Of a DNA stretch of 30,707 nucleotides, positions 15,103 to 23,334 are shown piece by piece. The DNA lies in the NCBI GenBank assembly GCA_050288085.1, contig JBNKDD010000036.1, positions 1-30,707 of the forward strand, in the 5' to 3' direction. Numbering within the stretch: the first letter of the stretch is position 1; each line of letters opens with the position of its first letter. This DNA is from JBNKDD01 sp050288085 (lineage in GTDB: Bacteria; Chloroflexota; Anaerolineae; Aggregatilineales; UBA3940). The position numbers and the translations under genes were made by a program. The notes below the pieces were generated by a model. That model had not been told where the DNA came from. It made no database searches and saw only the letters and a list, made by a program, of their open reading frames with translations.

Positions 15103-15351
15103 ATGGCCGATTCAGAACTGTGTGCAGCGTTGCGCACCTACCTAACCAGTGAAATTATCAATGATCCGGACTATCCCCTGGGTGACGATGAACCGATCAT
15201 CTCCAGCGGGTTGGTCGATTCCTTCAGCCTGGTGGATGTAGCGCTGTGGATCGAGGAACAATACGGCGTTCACGTTGATAACACCGAATTGAATGCAGAC
15301 AACTTCGACACTGTGGCGGAACTAGCCGACTATATCGAGAATAATCGCTGA
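15103..15351 (+). CDS. Acyl carrier protein (DltC-like role)
   Basis: An 82-residue carrier protein. The phosphopantetheine site is Ser40 in SSGLVDSFSLVDVALWIEEQYGV (written here in its natural order, with DSF in place of the usual DSL/DSM). Four-helix length and acidic character are normal. It has a strong ribosome binding site (AGGAGA, 15093-15098) and its stop overlaps the ATG of the acyl-AMP ligase by one base (TGATG). The adjacent ligase should load it, and the MBOAT should unload it. It is distinct from the fatty-acid ACP type in sequence around the serine. Confidence 0.9.
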   Translation: MADSELCAALRTYLTSEIINDPDYPLGDDEPIISSGLVDSFSLVDVALWIEEQYGVHVDNTELNADNFDTVAELADYIENNR

Positions 15352-17039
15352 TGGCCCCTACGATTCCTGAACAACTTTATCACCTTGCACTTGAGGCTCC
15401 CGACCGGGAAGTTCTACGTCTGCTTTATACGGAGCAGGATGACGTGGTGCTTACCCGGATGGGGCTCTTCCAGTCGGCACAGGAGGTGTCCGAGCGGCTC
15501 AAGGCAAGCGGTGTACAGGCTGGCGATCTGGTCATCATTGTGCAGCGTGATTCGTTGGCTCTGGCTTCTACCTTTTTCGGGGCGGCGCTGCTGGGTGCGA
15601 TCCCGTCGATTTTGCCTTTTGCAACGGAGAAACTTCAACCAGAGCGCTACCGGGCATCAATGGCTGCCCTGATCGAGAATTCAAAACCGCGTGTACTGGC
15701 GGTCGATGCCCTGGTGGAAGAGGATGTCCGTGCTCTGCTGCCGGAGGGTACAACGACTCCCGTGCTGCTGGTGATCGAGCCGTCTGTTCCCACCGGTGAA
15801 GGCGCAGCATTGAACGGGTCATTTGACCCGGATGCAACGGCCTTGTTGCAGCACTCATCCGGGACCACCGGCTTACAAAAGGGTGTTGCCCTCGCACACC
15901 GGGCGATCTTCGACCAGCTAGAAGCCTACCGCCGGTCAATTGGCTTTACTCAGGACGACGTGGTAGTAAGCTGGCTGCCGCTCTATCATGACATGGGGTT
16001 AATCGCCGGGTTCCTGATGCCCCTGCTGACCGGGGCGCGGTTGGTGCTGATGTCGCCTTTTGAGTGGGTGCGTGCTCCGGCCATGTTGATGCAGGCGATT
16101 ACCCGGCACGGCGGTACTCTGTGCTGGCTGCCGAACTTCGCCTACAATTTCTGTGCTCAGAAAATCCGTGACCGTGATCTGGAAGAGGTTGACCTGAGCC
16201 GCGTCCGGGCGTTTATCAACTGCTCGGAGCCGGTTTATGATAGCAGCCATAAAATGTTCGCCGAGCGGTTCGCCCCGTATGGCGCTGATCTGAATAAATT
16301 ATCAGCCTGTTATGCTATGGCCGAAACGGTGTTCGCCATCTCTCAAACCCCGGTGGGGCAACCGGCAAGGGTAGATCAGGTAGAACGGGCGGCTCTACGA
16401 GTCGATGGGCTGGCAATCCCTGCCAACCCTGGTGAAAACGGGGTAGAGTACATGGTATCCTCCGGCCCGCCGATTGATGGGATGGAGATACGAGTATTTG
16501 ATGCCGAGCGTAACTTCCTGCCGGAGCGTCAATCAGGCGAGATCGCGGTACGCAGCCCGTATATGATGACAGAATACTACCATCGCGAGGATGCAACCGC
16601 CGATGCTTTCTATGATGGGTGGTATCTGACCGGCGACATCGGCTATCTGGCCGAGGGCGAAGTGTTCGTGATGGGGCGCAAGAAAGACCTGATTATTGTC
16701 GGGGGACGCAACATTTATCCGCGTGACCTGGAGATGCTGATCAGCACCTCAGTTGAGGGTGTGCATCCGGGACGGGTGGCGGCTTTTGGTGTACCCAATC
16801 CGCGCGCCGGAACCGAGGATGTGGCAATCGTCGCTGAGGTTGACATAGAAGACGCCGAAGCCAAACGAGCTATCGTCAATGATATTCGGCGAGTGGTCGC
16901 GAACGGTAGTGATGTAGCCGCCCGTTACATTGAGCTGGTTGAGCGCGGCTGGCTGATCAAGACGAGCAGCGGCAAAGTGGCCCGCAAAGCCAACCGCGAA
17001 AAGCTGCTCGAAAAACTCAATCACAATAAGCCCGGCTGA
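15351..17039 (+). CDS. FAAL-like acyl-AMP ligase
   Basis: A 562-residue adenylate-forming enzyme. The P-loop A3 motif is LLQHSSGTTGLQKGVALAH (about residues 165-183). It also has WLPLYHDMGLIAG, PNFAYNFC and CYAMAETVF, which resemble fatty-acyl-AMP ligases (FAAL) more than DltA. The hinge and A8 region is GRKKDLIIVGGRNIYPRD near 442, and the catalytic A10 lysine is Lys542 in SSGKVARKANR. It would activate a carboxylic acid with ATP and load it onto the ACP encoded just upstream. The acid cannot be read from sequence; a fatty or hydroxy acid is more likely than D-alanine. The 3' end overlaps the convergent SRAP gene by 19 bases and there is no terminator between them. Confidence 0.88.
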   Translation: MAPTIPEQLYHLALEAPDREVLRLLYTEQDDVVLTRMGLFQSAQEVSERLKASGVQAGDLVIIVQRDSLALASTFFGAALLGAIPSILPFATEKLQPERYRASMAALIENSKPRVLAVDALVEEDVRALLPEGTTTPVLLVIEPSVPTGEGAALNGSFDPDATALLQHSSGTTGLQKGVALAHRAIFDQLEAYRRSIGFTQDDVVVSWLPLYHDMGLIAGFLMPLLTGARLVLMSPFEWVRAPAMLMQAITRHGGTLCWLPNFAYNFCAQKIRDRDLEEVDLSRVRAFINCSEPVYDSSHKMFAERFAPYGADLNKLSACYAMAETVFAISQTPVGQPARVDQVERAALRVDGLAIPANPGENGVEYMVSSGPPIDGMEIRVFDAERNFLPERQSGEIAVRSPYMMTEYYHREDATADAFYDGWYLTGDIGYLAEGEVFVMGRKKDLIIVGGRNIYPRDLEMLISTSVEGVHPGRVAAFGVPNPRAGTEDVAIVAEVDIEDAEAKRAIVNDIRRVVANGSDVAARYIELVERGWLIKTSSGKVARKANREKLLEKLNHNKPG

Positions 17040-17716
17040 GTGGAATGCGACTCTGGGACAACGCACTCTGGCGAGTCGTTTGCCGGACTGTTGACCAGCC
17101 TGGATACCGGGTAAGTTTCCATCGGATCGCCCGGATAGGACTTTAGCAGATCGCCCAGGTCAGCATGGGTGCGTTCTGCCGGATCAAGCCAGCGGTCGTA
17201 ATCGTCAGCGTGAAGGATAACTGGCATCCGGTGGTGGATAGGAGCCAGCAGTTCGTTGGCCTGGGTGGTGATGATCGTGCAGGAGCGGAGTAGATCGCCG
17301 TGCGGGGATTGCCAGGATTCCCATAACCCGGCAAAAGCAAACGGCTGACCGGACTTCATGCGGATGTACATGGGCGTTTTGGCCCTACCCTGTGGCTCGG
17401 ATCGCCACTCGTAGAAACCATCGCTAAAGATCAGGCAGCGGCGGCGTTTATAAGCTGACCGGAAGGATGGCTTCTCGGCGAGGGTTTCCGACCGGGCATT
17501 GATCAACTTACTGGCGATTGTGGGGTCTTTGGCCCAGGATGGGATCAGGCCCCATAGAAAGAAATCCAGTTCGTTCTTCCCGGTGTTGGCGACAACGGCT
17601 ACCGGTTGAGTTGGCGCAACGTTGTAGCGTGGGGTCATCTCACCGGATATTTTTAGCCAGGGGAAGGTCGTTTGCAGTGATGACGTATCGACGGCCAGTG
17701 TAAATCGACCACACAT
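17021..17716 (-). CDS. yedK: SRAP-domain protein (YedK/HMCES), abasic-site DNA-protein crosslink protector
   Basis: A 231-residue SOS response-associated peptidase family protein. After removal of Met1, Cys2 (MCGRFTL) becomes the catalytic residue that forms a thiazolidine crosslink with abasic sites in single-stranded DNA. Other conserved elements are YNVAPTQPV, the NARSETLAEKPSFRSAYKRR region (written in two overlapping parts), DGFYEW (active-site Glu) and HHRMPVIL (active-site His). Length is typical. ATG 17716 has GGAGGTGA upstream. It is transcribed divergently from inositol-phosphate synthase and convergently with the acylation operon, whose last gene it overlaps by 19 bases at the 3' ends. 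Confidence 0.95.
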   Translation of the reverse strand: MCGRFTLAVDTSSLQTTFPWLKISGEMTPRYNVAPTQPVAVVANTGKNELDFFLWGLIPSWAKDPTIASKLINARSETLAEKPSFRSAYKRRRCLIFSDGFYEWRSEPQGRAKTPMYIRMKSGQPFAFAGLWESWQSPHGDLLRSCTIITTQANELLAPIHHRMPVILHADDYDRWLDPAERTHADLGDLLKSYPGDPMETYPVSRLVNSPANDSPECVVPESHSTQPGLL

Positions 17717-17735
17717 AGTTCACCTCCATTGGTAT

Positions 17736-17775
17736 AGCACAAATGTACTGTATCGATTTGGAGAAGAAATGTCAA
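17736..17775 (-). promoter_or_regulatory. Promoter of the SRAP gene with a possible LexA-like site
   Basis: On the minus strand the -35 is a perfect TTGACA (17775-17770), the spacer is 17 bases and the -10 is TACAGT (17752-17747). Overlapping the -10, AGTACATTTGTGCT (17749-17736) is a near-palindrome of the AGYAC-N4-GTRCT form. That is reminiscent of Gram-positive LexA boxes (GAAC-N4-GTTC) but not a match. The promoter call is good; the LexA reading is weak. Confidence 0.6.
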
Positions 17776-17823
17776 TTGATATGATGGTTGCACGAACAAA
17801 ATGCAGTGTGCTTCCATGATGAG

Positions 17824-17833
17824 TTATCGATAA
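17824..17833. promoter_or_regulatory. Palindrome in the leader of the inositol-phosphate synthase gene
   Basis: TTATCGATAA is a perfect 10-bp palindrome overlapping a possible -10 box, TAAAAT (17831-17836). A second TATCGAT lies at 17751-17757, 74 bp away (about seven helical turns), over the divergent SRAP promoter. It may be a shared operator pair; no good -35 is visible for the plus-strand promoter. Confidence 0.3.
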
Positions 17834-17871
17834 AATACGGATTCCTTGAACCTTTCAATGGGGAGGTAATT

Positions 17872-18951
17872 TTGAGTAAAGTACGTGTAGCCATTATAGG
17901 CGTTGGCAACTGTGCCTCGTCGCTCGTACAGGGCGTGCATTATTATCAGAATGCAAAAGATACCGATGATGTGCCGGGCCTGATGCATGTTAACCTGGGT
18001 GGTTATCACATCCGGGATATTGAGTTCAGTGCCGCTTTTGACATTGACAAAGAGAAGGTCGGCAAAGATCTGTCCGATGCGATCTGGGCGGGGCAAAACA
18101 ACACAATCAAATTTGCCGATGTTCCGAAGCTTAACGTTCCGGTTCACCGGGGGATGACCCATGACGGCCTGGGCAAATACCTGAAACAAAAGATCGAGAA
18201 GGCCCCCGGTAAGACCGATAATATCCAGCAGATATTGAAGGATACCGGCACGCACGTGGTGGTGAACTATCTCCCGGTAGGCAGCGAGCAGGCGACCAAA
18301 TGGTATGTCGAGCAGGTGTTGGCTGCCGGTTGTGCGTTCGTCAATTGCATTCCGGTTTTCATCGGTCGGGAAGATTACTGGCAGCAGCGTTTCATTGAAG
18401 CCGGGCTGCCCATGATCGGCGATGATATCAAGAGCCAGGTTGGCGCGACCATTGTTCACCGGGTTCTGACTCGCCTGTTTGAAGATCGTGGTGTGAAGAT
18501 GGAGCGTACCAGCCAGTTGAATGTTGGCGGCAACATGGACTTCTATAACATGTTGGAACGTGAGCGGCTGGAAAGCAAAAAGATCAGCAAGACAGGCGCG
18601 GTTACTTCACAACTGAGCGAACAGCTTGACCCGGATAATGTTTACATCGGCCCCAGTGACTATATCCCCTGGCTGACCGACCGTAAATGGGCACACATCC
18701 GGTTGGAAGGGCGCAGCTTCGGTGATGTGCCGCTCAATATCGAATTGAAGCTGGAAGTGTGGGACAGCCCCAACTCTGCCGGGGTGGTAATCGATGCGGT
18801 GCGCTGTGCCAAGCTGGGATTGGATCGCGGTTTGAGCGGGGCACTAAAAGCGCCAAGTTCTTACTTTATGAAAACCCCGCCGGTGCAATATCACGATGAT
18901 GTCGCCCGCGAGATGACAGAGGCGTTCATCCGGGGTGATGAGGAAAAATAA
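17872..18951 (+). CDS. ino1: Inositol-3-phosphate (myo-inositol-1-phosphate) synthase
   Basis: A 359-residue NAD-dependent enzyme that isomerises glucose 6-phosphate to inositol phosphate in the cytoplasm, the first step towards inositol lipids and inositol-containing solutes. The N-terminus SKVRVAIIGVGNCASSLVQG is the dinucleotide-binding loop. Further family signatures include GDDIKSQVGATIVHR, GGNMDFYNM and IGPSDYIPWL. TTG 17872 was chosen because GGGGAGG lies just upstream and the conserved protein begins there. The 28 extra codons back to ATG 17788 cross the promoter region and do not look like family sequence. A terminator follows. The product could supply phosphatidylinositol for envelope glycans; that link is inference. 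Confidence 0.95.
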   Translation: MSKVRVAIIGVGNCASSLVQGVHYYQNAKDTDDVPGLMHVNLGGYHIRDIEFSAAFDIDKEKVGKDLSDAIWAGQNNTIKFADVPKLNVPVHRGMTHDGLGKYLKQKIEKAPGKTDNIQQILKDTGTHVVVNYLPVGSEQATKWYVEQVLAAGCAFVNCIPVFIGREDYWQQRFIEAGLPMIGDDIKSQVGATIVHRVLTRLFEDRGVKMERTSQLNVGGNMDFYNMLERERLESKKISKTGAVTSQLSEQLDPDNVYIGPSDYIPWLTDRKWAHIRLEGRSFGDVPLNIELKLEVWDSPNSAGVVIDAVRCAKLGLDRGLSGALKAPSSYFMKTPPVQYHDDVAREMTEAFIRGDEEK

Positions 18952-18971
18952 ATCCTCCGCAATATAGAAAG

Positions 18972-18999
18972 CCCTCCCCATTGCGGAGAGGGTTTTTTT
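18972..18999 (+). terminator. Intrinsic terminator of the inositol-phosphate synthase gene
   Basis: CCCTCCCC (18972-18979) and GGAGAGGG (18985-18992) pair with one mismatch around a 5-base loop and are followed by seven T residues. An alternative 9-bp pairing, CTCCGCAAT with ATTGCGGAG, shares the right arm and overlaps it. Confidence 0.85.
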
Positions 19000-19134
19000 G
19001 ATCTCAGAATATATATTTGGGTTTGCATGCCGCCATTTTACCCGGTGCCAGGGTAGAGGTTGATTATGGTGTGCTGAATTAAGCAAGCCATGTTATGATC
19101 CGGCTTTGTAAACACTTGTTAAATATATATCACA

Positions 19135-20658
19135 TTGCTGTTTCGTAGCTGGTACAAAATCTGGAGCAAAAGGTTGTTAGTTCTAAAGTTGTTGTATGGG
19201 TTCAGCACCCTGGGGTTAGCCATTGTCGGATTCAACGCGCTGATCTTATCGCTGATTTACCTGCTTCACCGGCGATCTGAAATCTCACCTCCTTCGGTCG
19301 AAGATGGTGATTTACCCTCGGTCGTTGTGCAGCTTCCTATCTATAATGAACAATATGTAGTCGAGACTCTGATTGGGGCGATCTGCAAACTCGACTACCC
19401 ACACGATAGACTGACCATTCAGGTGCTTGATGATTCAACTGACGAAACGGTCGATCTGGCAGCGGCGGCGGTAGAACGTGCCCGCAGCAAAGGTTATCGG
19501 ATTGAACATGTGCGGCGTGAAACCCGTGAAGGTTTCAAGGCCGGGGCGTTAGCCTATGGTTTAACCCGGACTGATGCCGAGTTCGTCGTTATCTTTGACG
19601 CTGATTTTGTCCCCAGGCCGGATTTCCTCCGCCGGGTCATCCCTTATTTCCTGGGCGATGAAAAGCTTGGGATGGTACAGGCCCGTTGGTCGCATCTCAA
19701 TGCGGATTACAGCATCCTTACCCGTGCACAGGCATTGGCACTTGATGCTCACTTTGCCGTTGAGCAAACAGCGCGTCATCGCGGCGGGTTGATGATGAAC
19801 TTCTCCGGCACAGCAGGAGTCTGGCGGCGGACATGCATTGAGGAGAGCGGCGGCTGGCATCATGATACGCTGTCCGAGGATATCGACCTGAGCTACCGGG
19901 CGCAGTTGGCAGGCTGGCGGATGTTATATCTGCCGGATGTCGATGCCCCAGCCGAAATCCCGCCCCTGATGATGGGTTTCAAACGGCAGCAAAGTCGCTG
20001 GGCAACCGGTACGGTACAGTGCCTCCGCAAGCTGGGGGGGACGGTGCTTCGCTCACATCTGAGCGTCTGGCAAAAGGTTCAGGCTTGCATCCACCTGGGT
20101 GGGTATTTCATCCACCCGCTGATGGTGGTTGTGCTGCTGCTTACCCTGCCCTTGGTGATTACCGATCAGATCGGTAGTCTGCCTATCGCCGGTTTAGGAT
20201 TAGCTATGATCGGGCCGCCGATCCAGACATTGATCGCACAACGGCGGTTACATAAGGATTGGCTGCATCGCCTGTTCGTGTTTCCGCTGTTCATGCTGCT
20301 GGGGTTAGGGATCGCAGTCAGCAATACAGAAGCGGTACTTAAGGGATTTTCGTCCCGGCAGTACGATTTCCGGCGGACGCCAAAGTTTCACGTGCATGCC
20401 CCCGGTCAATCCTGGGCTTCCAGTGCCTATATCCTGATGACCAACCATACGACCTGGATCGAAATTGTCCTGGCGCTATATGCTGCTGTCACGGCGGTGT
20501 TTGCCTTGCGGATTTCACCGGCTGTCGTACCCTTTATGGCATTGTATGCGATTGGCTTTATCTATGTGGCCGGATTGGGATTGTTGCAGGCTCGCACCGC
20601 CCGCCGAATCCAGGCCCGGCAGGAACATACTTTCAGCCTGTACGGAACCGGTCGGTAA
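19135..20658 (+). CDS. Cellulose-synthase-like family 2 glycosyltransferase (membrane)
   Basis: A 507-residue processive-type GT2. An N-terminal transmembrane helix (about 16-45) is followed by a cytoplasmic GT-A domain with all signatures: PIYNE and VLDDSTDET, FDADF (Asp155, Asp157), LSEDIDLS (Glu248, Asp249) and QQSRW (Gln285 to Trp289, the QxxRW motif). Several C-terminal membrane helices complete it. It should polymerise or extend a polysaccharide at the membrane (CslA or mannan-synthase-like class); the sugar is unknown. The only plausible start is TTG 19135, as an in-frame TAA lies at 19120-19122 and no ATG comes early. The ribosome binding site is weak. RNase D follows after 38 bases, probably from the same transcript. 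Confidence 0.9.
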   Translation: MLFRSWYKIWSKRLLVLKLLYGFSTLGLAIVGFNALILSLIYLLHRRSEISPPSVEDGDLPSVVVQLPIYNEQYVVETLIGAICKLDYPHDRLTIQVLDDSTDETVDLAAAAVERARSKGYRIEHVRRETREGFKAGALAYGLTRTDAEFVVIFDADFVPRPDFLRRVIPYFLGDEKLGMVQARWSHLNADYSILTRAQALALDAHFAVEQTARHRGGLMMNFSGTAGVWRRTCIEESGGWHHDTLSEDIDLSYRAQLAGWRMLYLPDVDAPAEIPPLMMGFKRQQSRWATGTVQCLRKLGGTVLRSHLSVWQKVQACIHLGGYFIHPLMVVVLLLTLPLVITDQIGSLPIAGLGLAMIGPPIQTLIAQRRLHKDWLHRLFVFPLFMLLGLGIAVSNTEAVLKGFSSRQYDFRRTPKFHVHAPGQSWASSAYILMTNHTTWIEIVLALYAAVTAVFALRISPAVVPFMALYAIGFIYVAGLGLLQARTARRIQARQEHTFSLYGTGR

Positions 20659-20696
20659 CTTACCTACGTTAACGCTTATTGACATCGGAATGATTT

Positions 20697-21887
20697 ATGA
20701 ATCGGAGACCTCGGCCAACACAACTATCCTCGCTCTCGCGTCCTCAGATGATAGATCACCTGGCCGACCTGAGAAATTTAGCGAAGAAACTGCGCCAAGC
20801 CCCACGACTGGCGATTGATACAGAATCTAACAGCCTTTTTGCTTACCAGGAACGCGTTTGCCTGATCCAGCTTTCCACCGATCAGGAAGATTTCCTGATC
20901 GATCCACTGGCCTTTAATCACCCTGGCGATTTAGGCCCGCTGGGTGAATTAACAGCCGACTCCTCAATCGAGAAGGTGTTCCACGCGGCTGAGTATGACA
21001 TCATGTGTTTGCGGCGTGACTTTGGATTCGACTTTGTCAACCTGTTTGATACCATGATCGCCGCCCGTGTGTTGGGATGGGAGCAGATCGGATTGGGGCA
21101 TTTGCTTGAAACATACTTTGGGGTGAAGACCAGCAAGCGTCACCAGCGGGCAAATTGGGGACGGCGGCCTCTTCCCAAAGATATGCTCCGTTATGCGCAG
21201 ATGGATACCCATTACCTGTTATCAATACGCGATGACATCCATGACCAGCTAAAATCCGGCGGCCATCTAGAAGAAGCCAGAGAACTATTTGACGAGGTCT
21301 GCAACGTTGAATGGAACGGCCAGGGTTTTGACCCTGATGGCTTCTGGAATATCAACGGCATTCGTGATCTCAGCCCGCGGCAGCTTGCGATATTGCAAGA
21401 GTTGTATCTTTATCGTGAAGAGCAGGCCCGCCGCCGGAACCTTCCACCGTTCAAGGTGATGGGAGATAAGACACTGGTTGTCCTGGCCGAGATAATTCCT
21501 ACTTCAATGTCGGATATGGCAGGCATAAGCGAACGGCAGGTTCAGCGTTATGGGAGTGGAATTCTCAAGGCTGTTCAACAGGGATTGAAAGCGGCCCCAC
21601 CAAAGCGTTCCCACCAGCGTAATCACCGCCCCAGCGAGGCTGTACATCAGCGATTTGAGGCGCTCCGTCAATGGCGAAAAGAACGGGCGGCTCAACGTGG
21701 TGTACCCTCTGACATCATTGTGTCGAAGGATGCATTGTGGGAAGTCGCCCATGTAGCGCCCCGTAATTGGGAGCAGTTCCGTAAACTGCGTAAACTTGGT
21801 CCCTGGCGCAAGAAAACCTATGGTGATGAAATTCTAGAGGTACTGGCTAACCAGGATGGTTTCCACTTCAAAGGAAGTTCAAGATGA
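20697..21887 (+). CDS. rnd: Ribonuclease D
   Basis: A 396-residue 3'-5' exoribonuclease that trims tRNA and other stable RNA precursors. The DEDDy catalytic set is visible: Asp41 and Glu43 in AIDTES, Asp101 in HAAEYDIMCL, and Tyr166 and Asp170 in YAQMDTHYLL. Two HRDC helical domains follow (about 225-290 and 313-385), as in full-length RNase D. ATG 20697 is used, with a weak ribosome binding site. The stop overlaps the ATG of the downstream beta-CASP RNase by ATGA, so the two RNA-processing enzymes are translationally coupled. Confidence 0.93.
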   Translation: MNRRPRPTQLSSLSRPQMIDHLADLRNLAKKLRQAPRLAIDTESNSLFAYQERVCLIQLSTDQEDFLIDPLAFNHPGDLGPLGELTADSSIEKVFHAAEYDIMCLRRDFGFDFVNLFDTMIAARVLGWEQIGLGHLLETYFGVKTSKRHQRANWGRRPLPKDMLRYAQMDTHYLLSIRDDIHDQLKSGGHLEEARELFDEVCNVEWNGQGFDPDGFWNINGIRDLSPRQLAILQELYLYREEQARRRNLPPFKVMGDKTLVVLAEIIPTSMSDMAGISERQVQRYGSGILKAVQQGLKAAPPKRSHQRNHRPSEAVHQRFEALRQWRKERAAQRGVPSDIIVSKDALWEVAHVAPRNWEQFRKLRKLGPWRKKTYGDEILEVLANQDGFHFKGSSR

Positions 21888-23290
21888 AGATTACCTTTCA
21901 TGGCGCAGCTCAAACTGTAACCGGATCGCAGCATCTCGTTGAAGTTAACGGTCTCCGTATTCTGTTAGACTGCGGGTTATTCCAGGGGAAACGCAGCGAA
22001 GCACGCGAGCGCAACCGCAAACTCCCCTTTGACCCGGCCAGCATTGACGTGCTGGTTCTGTCTCATGCCCACATCGATCACTCCGGCAATATCCCAAACC
22101 TGGTCAAAAATGGCTTTACGGGGGATATCGTTTGCACGTTTGCCACCCGCGATCTGTGTGCGGCGATGCTGCGTGACAGCGGCCATATCCAGGAGAAAGA
22201 CACCGAGTACGTCAATAAAAAGCGGAAGCGGAAGGGTGAGCCACCGGTTGACCCGATCTATACCGAAGAAGATGCTATCGATGCCCTGGATTATTTCCTG
22301 GCGATTGGCTACAACCGGCCTTATAAACTGGCCCCCGGTATTACCCTGACCTTCCGCGATGCCGGGCATATGCTCGGATCGGCGATTGTCACCCTCGATA
22401 TTGAAGATAACGATGCAGGGCAGGGTACCCGGTTGGTTTTCTCCGGTGACCTGGGTCGGGTCGGAGCACCGATTCTGTGCGATCCGACCATGATCGAGGG
22501 AGCCGATGTGCTGATCATGGAGAGCACCTACGGTGGGCGGATGCACCCTTCGATGGCGGACTCGCAAGAGGAATTAAGACAGATCATCAATCGTGCCTAC
22601 AAACGCAACGGGAAGATCATCATCCCATCATTTGCTGTGGGGCGCACCCAGCAAATTGTCTATATGCTGAACAATCTGTATCATGCAGACAAGCTGCCAA
22701 AACTGCCTGTTTATGTGGACAGTCCGTTGGCGGTCAATGCCACCGATATATTCCGCTTGCATCCTGAAGGTTACAGTGCAGAAACCCGAAAGGCGCTGTC
22801 GGATGATCCTGATGGGGACATTTTTGGATTTTCCAGGCTGCGTTATGTCCGGCAGGTGGAACAATCAAAAGAATTGAATGATATAGATCAGTCGATGGTG
22901 ATCATCAGCGCATCGGGGATGTTGGAAGCCGGGCGCATATTACATCATGTCAAGAACAACGTCGGCGATCCCCGGTCAGTCATTCTAATAGTCGGCTGGC
23001 AGGCCCCGGATACCCTGGGCCGCCGCCTGATCGAGGGTATCTCACCGGTTCGGATTTTCGGCGAAGAGTATGATGTGAAGGCCGAAGTTGAGGTCGTCAA
23101 CAGCCTGAGCGGACACGCCGATCATGGCGGTTTGATAGAGTGGGTGAGGGCATTCAAACAGCGACCCCAGCAGATTTTCCTGGTGCATGGCGAGCCTGAA
23201 GCCGCCGGGAAATTAGCTGACAGCCTGCGAGATGAATTGCATTACGAAAAGGTGCATATCCCTGAACTGCACCAATCATTTGAGGTTTGA
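21884..23290 (+). CDS. MBL-fold beta-CASP RNA-specific metallo-hydrolase
   Basis: A 468-residue ribonuclease of the RNA-specific metallo-beta-lactamase (beta-CASP) family, like TTHA0252 and related to eukaryotic CPSF73. The two-zinc site is built from HAHIDH (His61, His63, Asp65, His66), His162 in AGHMLGS and Asp189 in SGDLG. The beta-CASP region lies roughly at 200-395, with PSFAVGRTQQ, and the C-terminal motifs SGHADHGG and LVHGEPE follow. It would cut single-stranded RNA endo- or exonucleolytically. Overlap with RNase D suggests a shared role in RNA turnover or maturation. Confidence 0.94.
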   Translation: MKITFHGAAQTVTGSQHLVEVNGLRILLDCGLFQGKRSEARERNRKLPFDPASIDVLVLSHAHIDHSGNIPNLVKNGFTGDIVCTFATRDLCAAMLRDSGHIQEKDTEYVNKKRKRKGEPPVDPIYTEEDAIDALDYFLAIGYNRPYKLAPGITLTFRDAGHMLGSAIVTLDIEDNDAGQGTRLVFSGDLGRVGAPILCDPTMIEGADVLIMESTYGGRMHPSMADSQEELRQIINRAYKRNGKIIIPSFAVGRTQQIVYMLNNLYHADKLPKLPVYVDSPLAVNATDIFRLHPEGYSAETRKALSDDPDGDIFGFSRLRYVRQVEQSKELNDIDQSMVIISASGMLEAGRILHHVKNNVGDPRSVILIVGWQAPDTLGRRLIEGISPVRIFGEEYDVKAEVEVVNSLSGHADHGGLIEWVRAFKQRPQQIFLVHGEPEAAGKLADSLRDELHYEKVHIPELHQSFEV

Positions 23291-23334
23291 CTCCCATAAT
23301 TATCATCTAACGCTTATACGAGGAGGATAGGATA

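Noticed and set aside
17788..17871. N-terminal extension of inositol-phosphate synthase
   Set aside because: The 28 codons cross the promoter and Shine-Dalgarno region and do not resemble the family; TTG 17872 fits better.
18952..19134. tRNA or other stable RNA between the inositol-phosphate synthase and glycosyltransferase genes
   Set aside because: Apart from the terminator I found no cloverleaf or conserved RNA signature on either strand.
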